This document shows positions 51,526 through 60,145 of a stretch of 64,000 bases of DNA, piece after piece. Origin of the DNA: Maricaulis sp947259345 (lineage in GTDB: Bacteria; Pseudomonadota; Alphaproteobacteria; Caulobacterales; Maricaulaceae); the NCBI GenBank assembly GCA_965217205.1, contig OZ244254.1, forward strand, positions 2,604,001 to 2,668,000, given 5' to 3'. The notes under the pieces were generated by a model, which was not told where the DNA came from, searched no databases, and saw only the letters and a program-made list of their open reading frames with translations. The stretch's first letter is position 1. Each line of letters opens with the position of its first letter. Made by a program: the position numbers and the translations under genes.

Positions 51526-53334
51526 TCAATCATCATCCATTTTGAGCGCGGCGATAAAGGCTTCCTGCGGGATTTCGACCTTGCCGAACTGGCGCATCTT
51601 TTTCTTGCCGGCCTTCTGCTTGTCGAGAAGCTTGCGCTTGCGCGAGGCGTCGCCGCCATAACATTTGGCGGTCACGTCCTTGCGCAGGGCGGACAGGGTT
51701 TCGCGGGCAATGATGCGGCCACCGAGGGCGGCCTGGATCGGGATCTTGAACATGTGCCGCGGGATCAGATCCTTGAGTTTTTCACACATGGACCGACCCC
51801 GCATGTCGGCGCGGGCCTTGTGGACGACCATGGACAGCGCATCAACCGGCTCGTCATTGACCAGGATCGACATCTTCACCAGGTCGCCGACGCGATCCTC
51901 GATCCACTGATAATCGAAGGAGGCATAGCCCTTGGTGACCGATTTCAGGCGGTCATAGAAGTCGAACACGACCTCATTGAGCGGCAGCTCATAGACGACC
52001 AAGGCGCGATTGCCGGCATAGGTCAGCTCGACCTGGTTGCCGCGCCGGTCCTGGCAGAGTTTGAGAACCCCGCCCAGATACTCGTCCGGCACCAGAATGG
52101 TGGCCTTGATCCAGGGCTCGGCAATGGTGTCGATCTTGACCGGATCGGGCATGTCGGCCGGATTGTGCAGATCGATCTCGGAGCCATCATTCATGATGAT
52201 GCGATAGACCACGGACGGCGCCGTGGTGATCAGCTCGATATTGTATTCGCGCTCGAGACGTTCGCGGATGACTTCGAGATGGAGCAGGCCGAGGAAGCCA
52301 CAGCGGAAACCGAAGCCGAGCGCCGCCGAGGTCTCCATCTCGTAGGAGAAGGAGGCGTCATTGAGGGCCAGCTTCTCGATCGCTTCGCGCAGATCCTCGA
52401 ACTCGGCACTGTCGACCGGGAAGAGGCCACAGAAGACCACGGGCTGGGCCGGCTTGTAGCCGGTCAAGGCCTTGTCGGCCGGGCGCTTGTCATCAGTGAC
52501 CGTGTCACCGACCCGCGCATCCCGCACCTGTTTGATCGAGGCATTGAGATAGCCGATCTCGCCCGGGCCGAGACTGTCGATGGCTTCCTTCTTGGGCCGG
52601 AAGACGCCGACCCCGTCGACCGGGTAAGCGGCGCCGGTGCCCATCAGGCGGACTTTCATGCCCTTCTTCAGCGTCCCGTCGATCACGCGGACCAGACAGA
52701 TCACGCCGAGATAGGCATCATACCAGCTGTCGACCAGCATCGCCTTGAGCGGCGCGTCCGGATTGCCGGCATTGGGCGGTGGCAGACGCTTCACCACCGC
52801 CTCCAGCACATCCTCGATGCCGAGGCCCGTCTTGGCGGAAATCTCAACGGCATCAGACGCGTCCAGCCCGATCACATCCTCGATCTGTTCCTTGACCCGC
52901 TCCGGCTCGGCGGCCGGCAGGTCGATCTTGTTGAGAACCGGGACGATTTCGTGATTGACCTCGATGGCCTGATAGACATTGGCCAGGGTCTGGGCTTCCA
53001 CGCCCTGGGAGGCGTCGACGACGAGGAGGGAGCCTTCGCAGGCGGCCAGGGAGCGGTTGACCTCATAGGCGAAGTCGACATGGCCGGGCGTGTCGATCAG
53101 GTTGAGGACATAGGTCTTCCCGTCCTTCGCCGTATAGTCCAGACGCACGGTCTGGGCCTTGATCGTAATGCCCCGCTCGCGCTCGAGCTCCATATTGTCG
53201 AGCACCTGCTCCTTCATCTCGCGCTGGGTCAGCCCGCCCGTCACCTGGATGAGGCGGTCGGCCAGCGTTGATTTGCCGTGGTCGATATGGGCCACGATGG
53301 AGAAATTGCGGATGAGGGACGGATCTATGGTCAT
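51526..53334 (-). CDS. lepA: Elongation factor 4
   Basis: 602 residues from ATG 53334, the normal LepA length. G1 is AHIDHGKSTLADRL, G2 is RERGITIKAQTV, G3 is LIDTPGHVDF and G4 is VLNKIDLP. The C-terminal LepA-specific domain ends in KCYGGDASRKRKLLDKQKAG, typical of the family. It is a ribosome-associated GTPase that back-translocates or rescues stalled ribosomes. The ribosome site is weak. The usual partner lepB is not next to it here. Confidence 0.96.
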   Translation of the reverse strand: MTIDPSLIRNFSIVAHIDHGKSTLADRLIQVTGGLTQREMKEQVLDNMELERERGITIKAQTVRLDYTAKDGKTYVLNLIDTPGHVDFAYEVNRSLAACEGSLLVVDASQGVEAQTLANVYQAIEVNHEIVPVLNKIDLPAAEPERVKEQIEDVIGLDASDAVEISAKTGLGIEDVLEAVVKRLPPPNAGNPDAPLKAMLVDSWYDAYLGVICLVRVIDGTLKKGMKVRLMGTGAAYPVDGVGVFRPKKEAIDSLGPGEIGYLNASIKQVRDARVGDTVTDDKRPADKALTGYKPAQPVVFCGLFPVDSAEFEDLREAIEKLALNDASFSYEMETSAALGFGFRCGFLGLLHLEVIRERLEREYNIELITTAPSVVYRIIMNDGSEIDLHNPADMPDPVKIDTIAEPWIKATILVPDEYLGGVLKLCQDRRGNQVELTYAGNRALVVYELPLNEVVFDFYDRLKSVTKGYASFDYQWIEDRVGDLVKMSILVNDEPVDALSMVVHKARADMRGRSMCEKLKDLIPRHMFKIPIQAALGGRIIARETLSALRKDVTAKCYGGDASRKRKLLDKQKAGKKKMRQFGKVEIPQEAFIAALKMDDD

Positions 53335-53396
53335 GGAGCGGGCAGGTAGCATCGCCAAGCCGTTTGGCCAAGCGGGATAGGCTGTTTGGCCGAAAT

Positions 53397-53446
53397 GGGG
53401 ACAGGTAGAATTAACGTCGCCATGCGCGTTAATTCTACCTGTCCCC
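53397..53446. repeat. REP-like perfect palindrome
   Basis: The 20-base arm GGGGACAGGTAGAATTAACG at 53397-53416 is exactly complementary to 53427-53446, with a ten-base centre. It lies 63 bases upstream of lepA and outside any gene. Such GGGGACAGGTAGAATTAAC palindromes resemble REP elements mobilised by RAYT transposases, though none is in the window. Confidence 0.6.
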
Positions 53447-53931
53447 CGTTCAGCGGCCTTCCCGCCCGCCTGGCGACGCAACAGCGCCAGACTGGAATGC
53501 CCGGATGGCAGGCGGGAAGGCGCGCCAGAAGGGCTCCTTTCCTGTGTTTGAAGTGATCGACAGGTTTGCCCGCGCCATGACGATTTCGCCTGGCGGTGTG
53601 GGCCGTAGAGGGGTGCGAGGTGCCTTGCCGGTGCCTTGCTATGGAATTTGTGTAGGTGGCGCCGGGGGCACCTCGCACACGGAGATTTACTCGAGGCCGT
53701 TACCGGCCCCGTCTCGAAACCGACAGGATCAAACGGTCGAGCTTTGTGCCGCCGTCCTGCCGATGGCCACGCCGGGTCGGATGGTGGTCAACTCCACCCA
53801 ACCGGACGAGCTCCGTCCTCCCCACGCCCCCGGATAACCAATCCGGGCCTCAGGTGACGCGGGAACAAGGGGAGTATGCGCTGGCGCCGAGGGGGTGGGG
53901 ATAAGTTTTCTGCAAAAGCCCGCCCCACACA
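53447..53931. other. Gene-free region upstream of lepA, rich in secondary structure
   Basis: No open frame here has family features. The stretch holds a large stem-loop at 53613-53678, a small perfect hairpin CCCGGAT/ATCCGGG at 53829-53847, and GC-rich sequence otherwise. It could encode a structured RNA on the plus strand. Confidence 0.4.
53613..53678 (+). ncRNA. Candidate structured RNA hairpin
   Basis: GTGCGAGGTGCC at 53613-53624 pairs perfectly with GGCACCTCGCAC at 53667-53678. Inside it, CCGGTGCC pairs with GGCGCCGG through one G-U, which favours a plus-strand RNA. Further pairing outside (GGCC and GAG with CTC and GGCC) could lengthen the stem to about 100 bases. I cannot name the RNA; a 6S-like molecule is only a guess. 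Confidence 0.3.
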
Positions 53932-54037
53932 CCGTCATCCCGGCGAAGGCCGGGACCCAGTCTGCGACGCAAGTCGTTGCCGTAAATGGCAAAAACCATT
54001 GTGCGAGACTGGGTCCTGACTTGCGTCAGGATGACGG
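53932..54037. repeat. 106-base nested inverted-repeat element
   Basis: The outer arms are CCGTCATCC (53932-53940) and GGATGACGG (54029-54037). The inner arms are GACCCAGTCT (53954-53963) and AGACTGGGTC (54006-54015). Each outer half carries its own small hairpin (CGGCGAAGGCCG; CCTGACTTGCGTCAGG). This matches the style of dispersed intergenic palindromic elements in proteobacteria. It ends 34 bases past the permease stop and may also act as a terminator. Confidence 0.6.
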
Positions 54038-54070
54038 CTTTGGGGGTGCGGGGGCGGGGATAAGCTCGCC

Positions 54071-55390
54071 CTATGTCTCGACGACCAGTTTCGGCTTGCC
54101 CAGCCAATAGGCCGGCAGACCTGCGAGAATGAGCACGCCGCCCCAGGCCAGGACTTCCAGGCCGGACCCCAGCACGGCAAAGGCGGAATAGGCACCGGCC
54201 GCGAGCGCGATGACCGCCCAGCCGCGGGCCGATTTCCAGGAATGGCGAAGCTCGGCCAGGGCACTCACCAGAAGCGGCAAAAGCAGGCAGACCGTGCTCA
54301 TCATCAAGAGGAAGGTGAAAGCCCCGACCAGGCCGCGCGAATAATTGGCGACCAGCAGGATCGACCCCAGACCCAGCGAGAGAAGCAATGAAAATTGCGG
54401 GGCGCCGCCCTTGTTGCGGTGACCGAGGACAGCCGGTGCAAGCTTGTCCAGCGCCACAGCCATCGGCAATTGGCCGGACAGCAGGATCACACCATTCAGC
54501 GCACCGGCGGTCGAGACCATCGCCCCGGCGGCGATCAGGCCAGGCCCCCAACTCCCCAGCGCACGGGCGGCATCGGAGAAGGGCGAGGTTGATTCAACCA
54601 GCTCGGCAGCGGGCACGACCAGCATCACCGAAGCAGTCGCCGCGATATAGATGATGGCCACCGTGATCGTGCCGATCACCGTCGCCTTGGGAACCGTGCT
54701 GGCCGCATCACGGACATCGCCGGCCGGTATGGTCGCCGCTTCAAGTCCGGCAAACGCCCACATGGTCAAGAGCGCGGTCGCCGCCAGCACCGGGAAGAAA
54801 CCATCACCGGACGGATTGACTGCAGGCAGGTTGGCGACATCACCGGTGAACAGGCCGACGCCGATGATCAGGAAGATCGGGACAAGTTTGAGCACGGTCA
54901 TCAGCAATTGCACGAAGCTGGCATCCCGGATGCCATGCAGCGAGATCAGGCCGAGCCCCCAGATCAGCGCCAGCCCACAGCCCGCCTGGGCAATCGGCGA
55001 GCCCTGCAGCGCCGGCACGAAGACGGTCAGATATCCGACAAAGGCAATCGCGATGGCCGGAATGGCGATCCAGTAGGACGCCCAATACCCCCAGGCGACC
55101 AGATAGCCGACCAGATCGCCGAAGGCGTCATGGGCATAGGCGATCGGGCCGCCGGAGCGTGTCGTGCGATGGGCGAGGCGCCCGAGGACAAGAGCGAGCA
55201 GGATGGATCCGCCCGCCGTGATGATCCAGCCGGTAAAGCCCAGCAGGCCATAGGGTGCGAGGACAGCCGGGAGCATGAAGATGCCCGACCCGATCATGAT
55301 CCCCACAACGAGGGACCAGCAGCCCCAGAAGCCAATGGCCTTGTGGGTCGGTGTTTCCAGCGTCGGCTGGTCGGTCTCACTGGTGTTCAT
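54071..55390 (-). CDS. APC-family amino acid permease
   Basis: 439 residues with about 12 membrane helices. Helix 1 has the substrate-binding GIMIGSGIFMLP, and helix 6 has MWAFAGLEAATIPAGDV. These are the APC-superfamily signatures of the AdiC-like antiporter/permease branch. It imports or exchanges amino acids or amines at the inner membrane. The Rieske oxygenase gene lies just upstream on the same strand, 24 bases away, so the pair may handle one nitrogen compound. The substrate is unassigned. Confidence 0.85.
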   Translation of the reverse strand: MNTSETDQPTLETPTHKAIGFWGCWSLVVGIMIGSGIFMLPAVLAPYGLLGFTGWIITAGGSILLALVLGRLAHRTTRSGGPIAYAHDAFGDLVGYLVAWGYWASYWIAIPAIAIAFVGYLTVFVPALQGSPIAQAGCGLALIWGLGLISLHGIRDASFVQLLMTVLKLVPIFLIIGVGLFTGDVANLPAVNPSGDGFFPVLAATALLTMWAFAGLEAATIPAGDVRDAASTVPKATVIGTITVAIIYIAATASVMLVVPAAELVESTSPFSDAARALGSWGPGLIAAGAMVSTAGALNGVILLSGQLPMAVALDKLAPAVLGHRNKGGAPQFSLLLSLGLGSILLVANYSRGLVGAFTFLLMMSTVCLLLPLLVSALAELRHSWKSARGWAVIALAAGAYSAFAVLGSGLEVLAWGGVLILAGLPAYWLGKPKLVVET

Positions 55391-55414
55391 CTGTCCCCCC
55401 GGACACGCGATCCA

Positions 55415-56503
55415 TCAGCCGGAATTGGCATAGGCTTCGCGCAATAGATTCTGCCAGTGCCAGACACCGGCTTCCTGGGCGGGCGAGAGCCGTCCCGGTT
55501 GGTAGGCGCCGGAGGCGAGGCCTTTCTGGACATGCTCGCAGATCAGCCGGTCCTCCTCCTGCACGCTGTCGGAAAAGGCGTCATCGGCGTCAGCGCGATC
55601 GGTATTCCCGGGCGCGTAATAGAAGTCGAATTCCACGCGGCAGCGGTCCGGACCGTCGGGCACGACCCGATTGGTCTGCATCCGGCCGGGCAGGATGTTC
55701 AGCATGGTGTTGGGATAGATGAAGAAATAGAGCGCCTCACCGGCCGCATAGGCGTCGGTTTCCGCGTCAATCGGCGAGCGTTGCAGCGACCAATGGCGCG
55801 CCAGCTCGGTGGTGTAGTCCGGATAGGAGACGACTTGCGTCAGGTCCGGATGGACGAAGGGCAGATGATAGCCCTCCAGATAATTGTCGACATAGACCTT
55901 CCAGTTGCAGGCCACGTCATAGAGGCGGCTGTGGTGATGCCGGAGCCCGTCGAGCTGGTCCGGACCGACGATTTCATCCATGCCGGCCATCACATCGGCG
56001 AAGGCGGGTCCGGACCCGATCCGGGCGAAGACCATCCCGCCCCAGACCTCGACCTCGATCCGTTCCAGGGCGATCCCGGACACATCAAAGCCCTCGGCGG
56101 TTTGCATTTCGGGCGCCGTGCGCAATTGCCCGTCCAGATCATAGGCCCAGCCATGATAGGCGCAGCGCAGCCGCTTGGCTCCCTTGCCATCGCACAGGGC
56201 CAGCGGCCCGGCCCGGTGGCGGCAGATATTCAAAAATCCGTTGAGCACGCCTTCGCCATTGCGCACGAGCAGGATCGGGACGCCGCCAATCTCGCGGACA
56301 ACATGGTCACCCGGACTGGCCAGCGCGCTGGCCGGCGCGCTGGCCGGCGCCACGACCTGCCAGTTGCGGGCAAGGATTTCGCGCTGATCGAAACCGAGCG
56401 CCTGTGCCCCGATATAGCGGGCCGGGTCCAGTGCGCGGGCCTGTTCGAGGGGACGCGCCGGGTCGACTGAGTCCGGGGAAGGCGGGGCGGCTTGATCGTC
56501 CAT
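55415..56503 (-). CDS. Rieske-type aromatic/amine ring-hydroxylating oxygenase, alpha subunit
   Basis: 362 residues. The Rieske [2Fe-2S] ligands are CRHR (C94, H96) and CAYHGW (C114, H117). The mononuclear iron site is in DNYLEGYHLPFVHPD near residue 210. No beta subunit or reductase gene is adjacent, so partners must be elsewhere. The short ~360-residue form with NYLEGYH resembles alpha subunits acting on quaternary amines as well as aromatics. A small Ala-Pro-Ser repeat (APASAPASALASP, residues ~52-64) comes from GCCGGCGCG-type DNA repetition and is probably a harmless insertion. Confidence 0.85.
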   Translation of the reverse strand: MDDQAAPPSPDSVDPARPLEQARALDPARYIGAQALGFDQREILARNWQVVAPASAPASALASPGDHVVREIGGVPILLVRNGEGVLNGFLNICRHRAGPLALCDGKGAKRLRCAYHGWAYDLDGQLRTAPEMQTAEGFDVSGIALERIEVEVWGGMVFARIGSGPAFADVMAGMDEIVGPDQLDGLRHHHSRLYDVACNWKVYVDNYLEGYHLPFVHPDLTQVVSYPDYTTELARHWSLQRSPIDAETDAYAAGEALYFFIYPNTMLNILPGRMQTNRVVPDGPDRCRVEFDFYYAPGNTDRADADDAFSDSVQEEDRLICEHVQKGLASGAYQPGRLSPAQEAGVWHWQNLLREAYANSG

Positions 56504-56566
56504 GCCTGGACGCTAGCGACAACCACCCCGTCTGCCAATCAAATCCTCCTGAACGACACCCGAATG

Positions 56567-56598
56567 AAAAGGGCCGGCGGATTGCCCCGCCGGCCCTG
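56567..56598 (-). terminator. Rho-independent terminator for the M3 peptidase gene
   Basis: GGGCCGGCGG (56572-56581) and CCGCCGGCCC (56588-56597) form a perfect ten-base stem with a six-base loop. Read on the minus strand, it is followed by CTTTTCATT and lies 24 bases past the stop at 56621. Confidence 0.75.
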
Positions 56599-56620
56599 AT
56601 CAAGGGTATGCGCCTGTCAC

Positions 56621-58840
56621 CTATTCGGTGACCGGGAAACCACGGTCCCGCATCAGCGCGGAAACGTCGGCATCACGTCCGCGGAAGAGGCGATAGGCCT
56701 CGGCCGGGTCGATCGAATTGCGCGGGGCGAAGAGATACTCGACCAGACGCGACGCGACCTCGTCGTCATAGAAGCCGCCCGGTGCTTCCTGGAAGGCTTC
56801 GGCAGCATCGGCGGTGAGCACGTCGGCCCACATGTATCCGTAATAGCCGGCCGAATAGCCTTCGCCCGAGAAGATGTGCCCGAAATGCGGGGAGCGGTGA
56901 CGCATGACGATTTCATTCGGCATGCCCAGGCGCTCCAGCGTTTCCCGCTCGAACGTGTCCGGATCGGTGATCTCGGCCGGATCGGTCGTGTGATAGACCA
57001 TGTCCATCAGGGCCGAGGCGAGATACTCGCCGGTCGAGAAACCCTGGTTGAAATTGGCCGCCGCACGGATGCGATCGATCAGGGCCTGCGGCATCGGCTC
57101 GCCGGTCTCGACATGGGTCAGGTAGTTGTTGACCACCGGATCAGTGAGCACCCAGCGCTCGAGCAGTTGCGACTGGAATTCGGTGTAGTCGCGCACGCCG
57201 CCATTCAGGGTCGGATAATCGACATTGGATGACAGGTAATGCAGGGCGTGACCGAACTCGTGGAAGAAGGTTGTCGCATCGTCGAAGGAGACGAGGACCG
57301 GCTCACCCGGAGCGCCGGCGACGAAGTTCGAGTTATTGGTGGCCAGGACATTGGTCTCGCCATCAATCGTGGTGTGCGAGCGGAAGGAATTGGCCCAGGC
57401 GCCCGAGCGCTTGCCCTGGCGGGCGAAGGGATCGAGATACCACAGGCCGACATTCTCGCCGCTTTCGCGATCGGTGACTTCCCAGACCCGCACCGTCGGG
57501 TGCCAGACCGAGACTTCGCCTTCCGGCAGTTCACGGAATTCAAAACCAAACAGCTCGCCGGCGACGTAGAACATGCCTTCGCGCAGATTATCCAGCTGCA
57601 GGTATTGCTTCACCTCTTCGCTGTCGAGGTCGTAGCGGGCCGACCGGACCTGCTCGGCGTAATAGCGGTAGTCCCAGGGCTGGATGGTGATGTCATCGCC
57701 ATTGGCATCGGCGAGGGCCTGCATGTCGGCGACCTCTTCCTCGATGCGTGCGACGGCGGCAGTCCAGACACCTTCCATCAGCTCCATGGCCCGCTCCGGC
57801 GTGCCCGCCATGCGGTTTTCCAGGCGCCAGGAGGCGTAATTGTCATAGCCCAGCAGGCCGACGCGCTCGTCGCGCAGCTGCAGGATTTCGGTGATGATGG
57901 CGTTATTGTCGAACTCGCCGCCATTATCACCGCGGGAATAGTAATTATTCCAGACCTGCTCGCGCAGATCGCGCTCGTCGGAGAAGGTCAGGAAAGGGTC
58001 CATCGAGGAGCGCGTATTGGTGATGGCATACTCACCCTCGCGACCCCGCTCTGCCGCTGCAGCGGCCGACGCCGACACGAAATCGGCCGGCAGACCGGAC
58101 AGCTGATCCTCGCTCAGATAGGTGACATAGTCGCCTTCATCATTGAGCACATTATTGGCGAAATCAGTGTGCAGCTCGGACAAACGGGCATTGATCGCGG
58201 CATACCGCTCGGCGGCTTCACCTTCCAGCGTCGCGCCATTGCGGGCAAAGCCGTCATAGGTCAGCTGGACCACGCGCTGCTGGGCCGGCGTTAGGCTTTC
58301 CATTTCCGCACCGTCATGGACGGCCCGGACGCGGGCGAAGAGCGCTTCATTCTGCGTGATCTGTGAGCTGAAGGCCGACAGTTCGGCCGACATCTCACGC
58401 TGGATTTCGCGGAATTCCGGGGTCGACATGTTCGACGCCCAGATCCCCCAATAGGAGAAGACCCGGCCGAGCGGGTCACCGGCGCGCTCGAGCTCGAGAA
58501 TCGTATTTTCGAATGTGGCCGGCTCCGGATTGGAGGCGATGGCATCGATCTCGGCGAGATTGAGGGCCATGCCCTCGCGCAGCGCGTCGCGCAGGTCGTC
58601 GAGGCTGGCCGTGTCGAAATTCGGCGTGCCGCCATAATCGCCGGTCCACTCGCTCAGGAGCGGATTATCAAAGCTGGCGACGTCGGTTTCCGCCGACATG
58701 GTGCCAGCATCGGCCGTGGTGTCGTTCATCGTGTCGGTCATCGCGCTGGTCTCACCCGTGTCAGCAGTGTCGTCAGCGGGCGTGCAGGCGGCGGCAAAAA
58801 ATGCGGCCGAGCTCGCGGTGATCATCATTAGTTTGCGCAT
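56621..58840 (-). CDS. M3-family metallopeptidase lipoprotein (peptidyl-dipeptidase Dcp-like)
   Basis: 739 residues. The N-terminus is a lipoprotein signal (AAFFAAACTP) followed by a Thr/Asp/Ala-rich linker. The zinc site is TTFFHEFGHALHYLSS near residue 505, with the third ligand in DYTEFQSQLLERW. GYYGYMWADVL near the C-terminus is typical of Dcp/oligopeptidase A. It would trim dipeptides or short peptides in the periplasm, anchored to a membrane. Length and domain layout fit the family, with an added acidic linker. Confidence 0.92.
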   Translation of the reverse strand: MRKLMMITASSAAFFAAACTPADDTADTGETSAMTDTMNDTTADAGTMSAETDVASFDNPLLSEWTGDYGGTPNFDTASLDDLRDALREGMALNLAEIDAIASNPEPATFENTILELERAGDPLGRVFSYWGIWASNMSTPEFREIQREMSAELSAFSSQITQNEALFARVRAVHDGAEMESLTPAQQRVVQLTYDGFARNGATLEGEAAERYAAINARLSELHTDFANNVLNDEGDYVTYLSEDQLSGLPADFVSASAAAAAERGREGEYAITNTRSSMDPFLTFSDERDLREQVWNNYYSRGDNGGEFDNNAIITEILQLRDERVGLLGYDNYASWRLENRMAGTPERAMELMEGVWTAAVARIEEEVADMQALADANGDDITIQPWDYRYYAEQVRSARYDLDSEEVKQYLQLDNLREGMFYVAGELFGFEFRELPEGEVSVWHPTVRVWEVTDRESGENVGLWYLDPFARQGKRSGAWANSFRSHTTIDGETNVLATNNSNFVAGAPGEPVLVSFDDATTFFHEFGHALHYLSSNVDYPTLNGGVRDYTEFQSQLLERWVLTDPVVNNYLTHVETGEPMPQALIDRIRAAANFNQGFSTGEYLASALMDMVYHTTDPAEITDPDTFERETLERLGMPNEIVMRHRSPHFGHIFSGEGYSAGYYGYMWADVLTADAAEAFQEAPGGFYDDEVASRLVEYLFAPRNSIDPAEAYRLFRGRDADVSALMRDRGFPVTE

Positions 58841-59005
58841 CTGGAATGCTCCCCGAAAAATACGTGCTGCACCCTACCCGCCCCGGGCCTGTCGCAAAAA
58901 TGAAGTTTTCACCATCTGCACAGCCTGGCTGACCGACACGAGGCCGTCCGGCTTGATCTCGGACCCGGCACTGGTCAGGCTTGCCCCGTCGACGGAGTGA
59001 TTTGC

Positions 59006-60145
59006 ATGCCCAGACTGGCCCTTGCCCTGTTCGCGCTGATCCTGCTGGCCGGCCTGTGGGGGCTTTATCGCACCCCGCCGGCACCGGTGACCGGAGGCGA
59101 CCTCCATCTGGCAGACCAGACCCGAACGGAGAGAGGCGCCCAGGCGAACCTGGTCGCCATCCAGCCCTGGCTGCGAACAAGGGATTATCGCAGCGCCGCG
59201 ACGCTGGAAGACCGTCTCGACGCTTACTTTGAGGTGGCCGCCGGTGATGGCCTTCTGACGCCGGGCAGCATCATCGTCCTGCCAGAACATGTCGGCACCT
59301 GGCTTGTCGCCGCGGATGCCCCGGCGGCCAGCTTCGATGCCGACACCACGACCGGCGCCATGACCCATCTCATCCTCGCCAACCCCCTGCCCTTCATGCT
59401 GTCACTCGCCCGCTCGTCCGAGACCGACCGGTTCGCGGCCGCGGTCTTCCGGATGCGCGCCGATCGCATGGCCCGCGACTATCAACGCGTCTTCGGCTCG
59501 CTGGCACAGCGCCATGAGGTCACGATCGTGGGCGGCTCCATCGTGCTGCCCGCGCCCGAGGTCCGCGAGGGTCGCCTGCGGGCGGGACAGGGACCGCTCT
59601 ACAATGTCTCTGCCGTCTTTCACCCGGATGGCCGGATCGATCCGCAGCTCGTGCGCAAGGTTCACCCCATTCCCGATGAGGCCGGCTTTACCGCTGCCGC
59701 AAGCGCTGTCGATATCCCTGTCTTCGAGACATCCGCCGGTCGCCTCGGCGTGCTGATCTGCGCGGATAGCTGGCATCCCGACGTGTATGAAACACTCCAG
59801 GCTGGCCGCGCCGACATCATCGCCGTGCCGGCCTTCCTGCAGCCGTCGGATGTCTGGGATCAGCCCTGGGGCGGCTATACGACCGGCTGGCCGGACGATG
59901 TTGAACCCTCTGACGCGGGTCGGCTCACCGAGGGCGAAGCCTGGATGACCCACGCCTTGGCCGGTCGCCTGCCAAGCGCCGGAGCGGACCATGGCGCAAC
60001 CGCCTTCCTGCGCGGCGCCCTGTGGGATCTGGGATCCGATGGCGCCAATATCCTGGTGGCCGGGGACGAGGCCTGGATCGATGGTCAGGCCGATGGCGCG
60101 TCGATTTCCGTGCTGCCGCTGCCCTCCGTTTCGGCCAGGCCGTGA
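59006..60145 (+). CDS. Membrane-anchored carbon-nitrogen hydrolase (nitrilase superfamily)
   Basis: 379 residues from ATG 59006, eight bases after GGAG; a GTG at 58997 is possible but less well spaced. One N-terminal hydrophobic helix (LALALFALILLAGLWGLY) anchors or exports it. The catalytic triad is Glu in VLPEHVG, Lys in LVRKVHPI and Cys in VLICADSWHPD. It hydrolyses an amide or nitrile of unknown identity. Its 3' end overlaps the convergent C69 peptidase gene by 61 bases, which is unusually long. Confidence 0.85.
   Translation: MPRLALALFALILLAGLWGLYRTPPAPVTGGDLHLADQTRTERGAQANLVAIQPWLRTRDYRSAATLEDRLDAYFEVAAGDGLLTPGSIIVLPEHVGTWLVAADAPAASFDADTTTGAMTHLILANPLPFMLSLARSSETDRFAAAVFRMRADRMARDYQRVFGSLAQRHEVTIVGGSIVLPAPEVREGRLRAGQGPLYNVSAVFHPDGRIDPQLVRKVHPIPDEAGFTAAASAVDIPVFETSAGRLGVLICADSWHPDVYETLQAGRADIIAVPAFLQPSDVWDQPWGGYTTGWPDDVEPSDAGRLTEGEAWMTHALAGRLPSAGADHGATAFLRGALWDLGSDGANILVAGDEAWIDGQADGASISVLPLPSVSARP

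Noticed and set aside
51754..53271. 505-codon plus-strand open frame opposite lepA
   Set aside because: Composition is typical of GTPase antisense sequence (Asp/His/Arg/Gly-rich) and lepA is unmistakable.
53505..53837. 110-codon plus-strand open frame upstream of lepA
   Set aside because: Low-complexity, without a family or a ribosome site; the DNA symmetry there is better explained as RNA or repeat structure.
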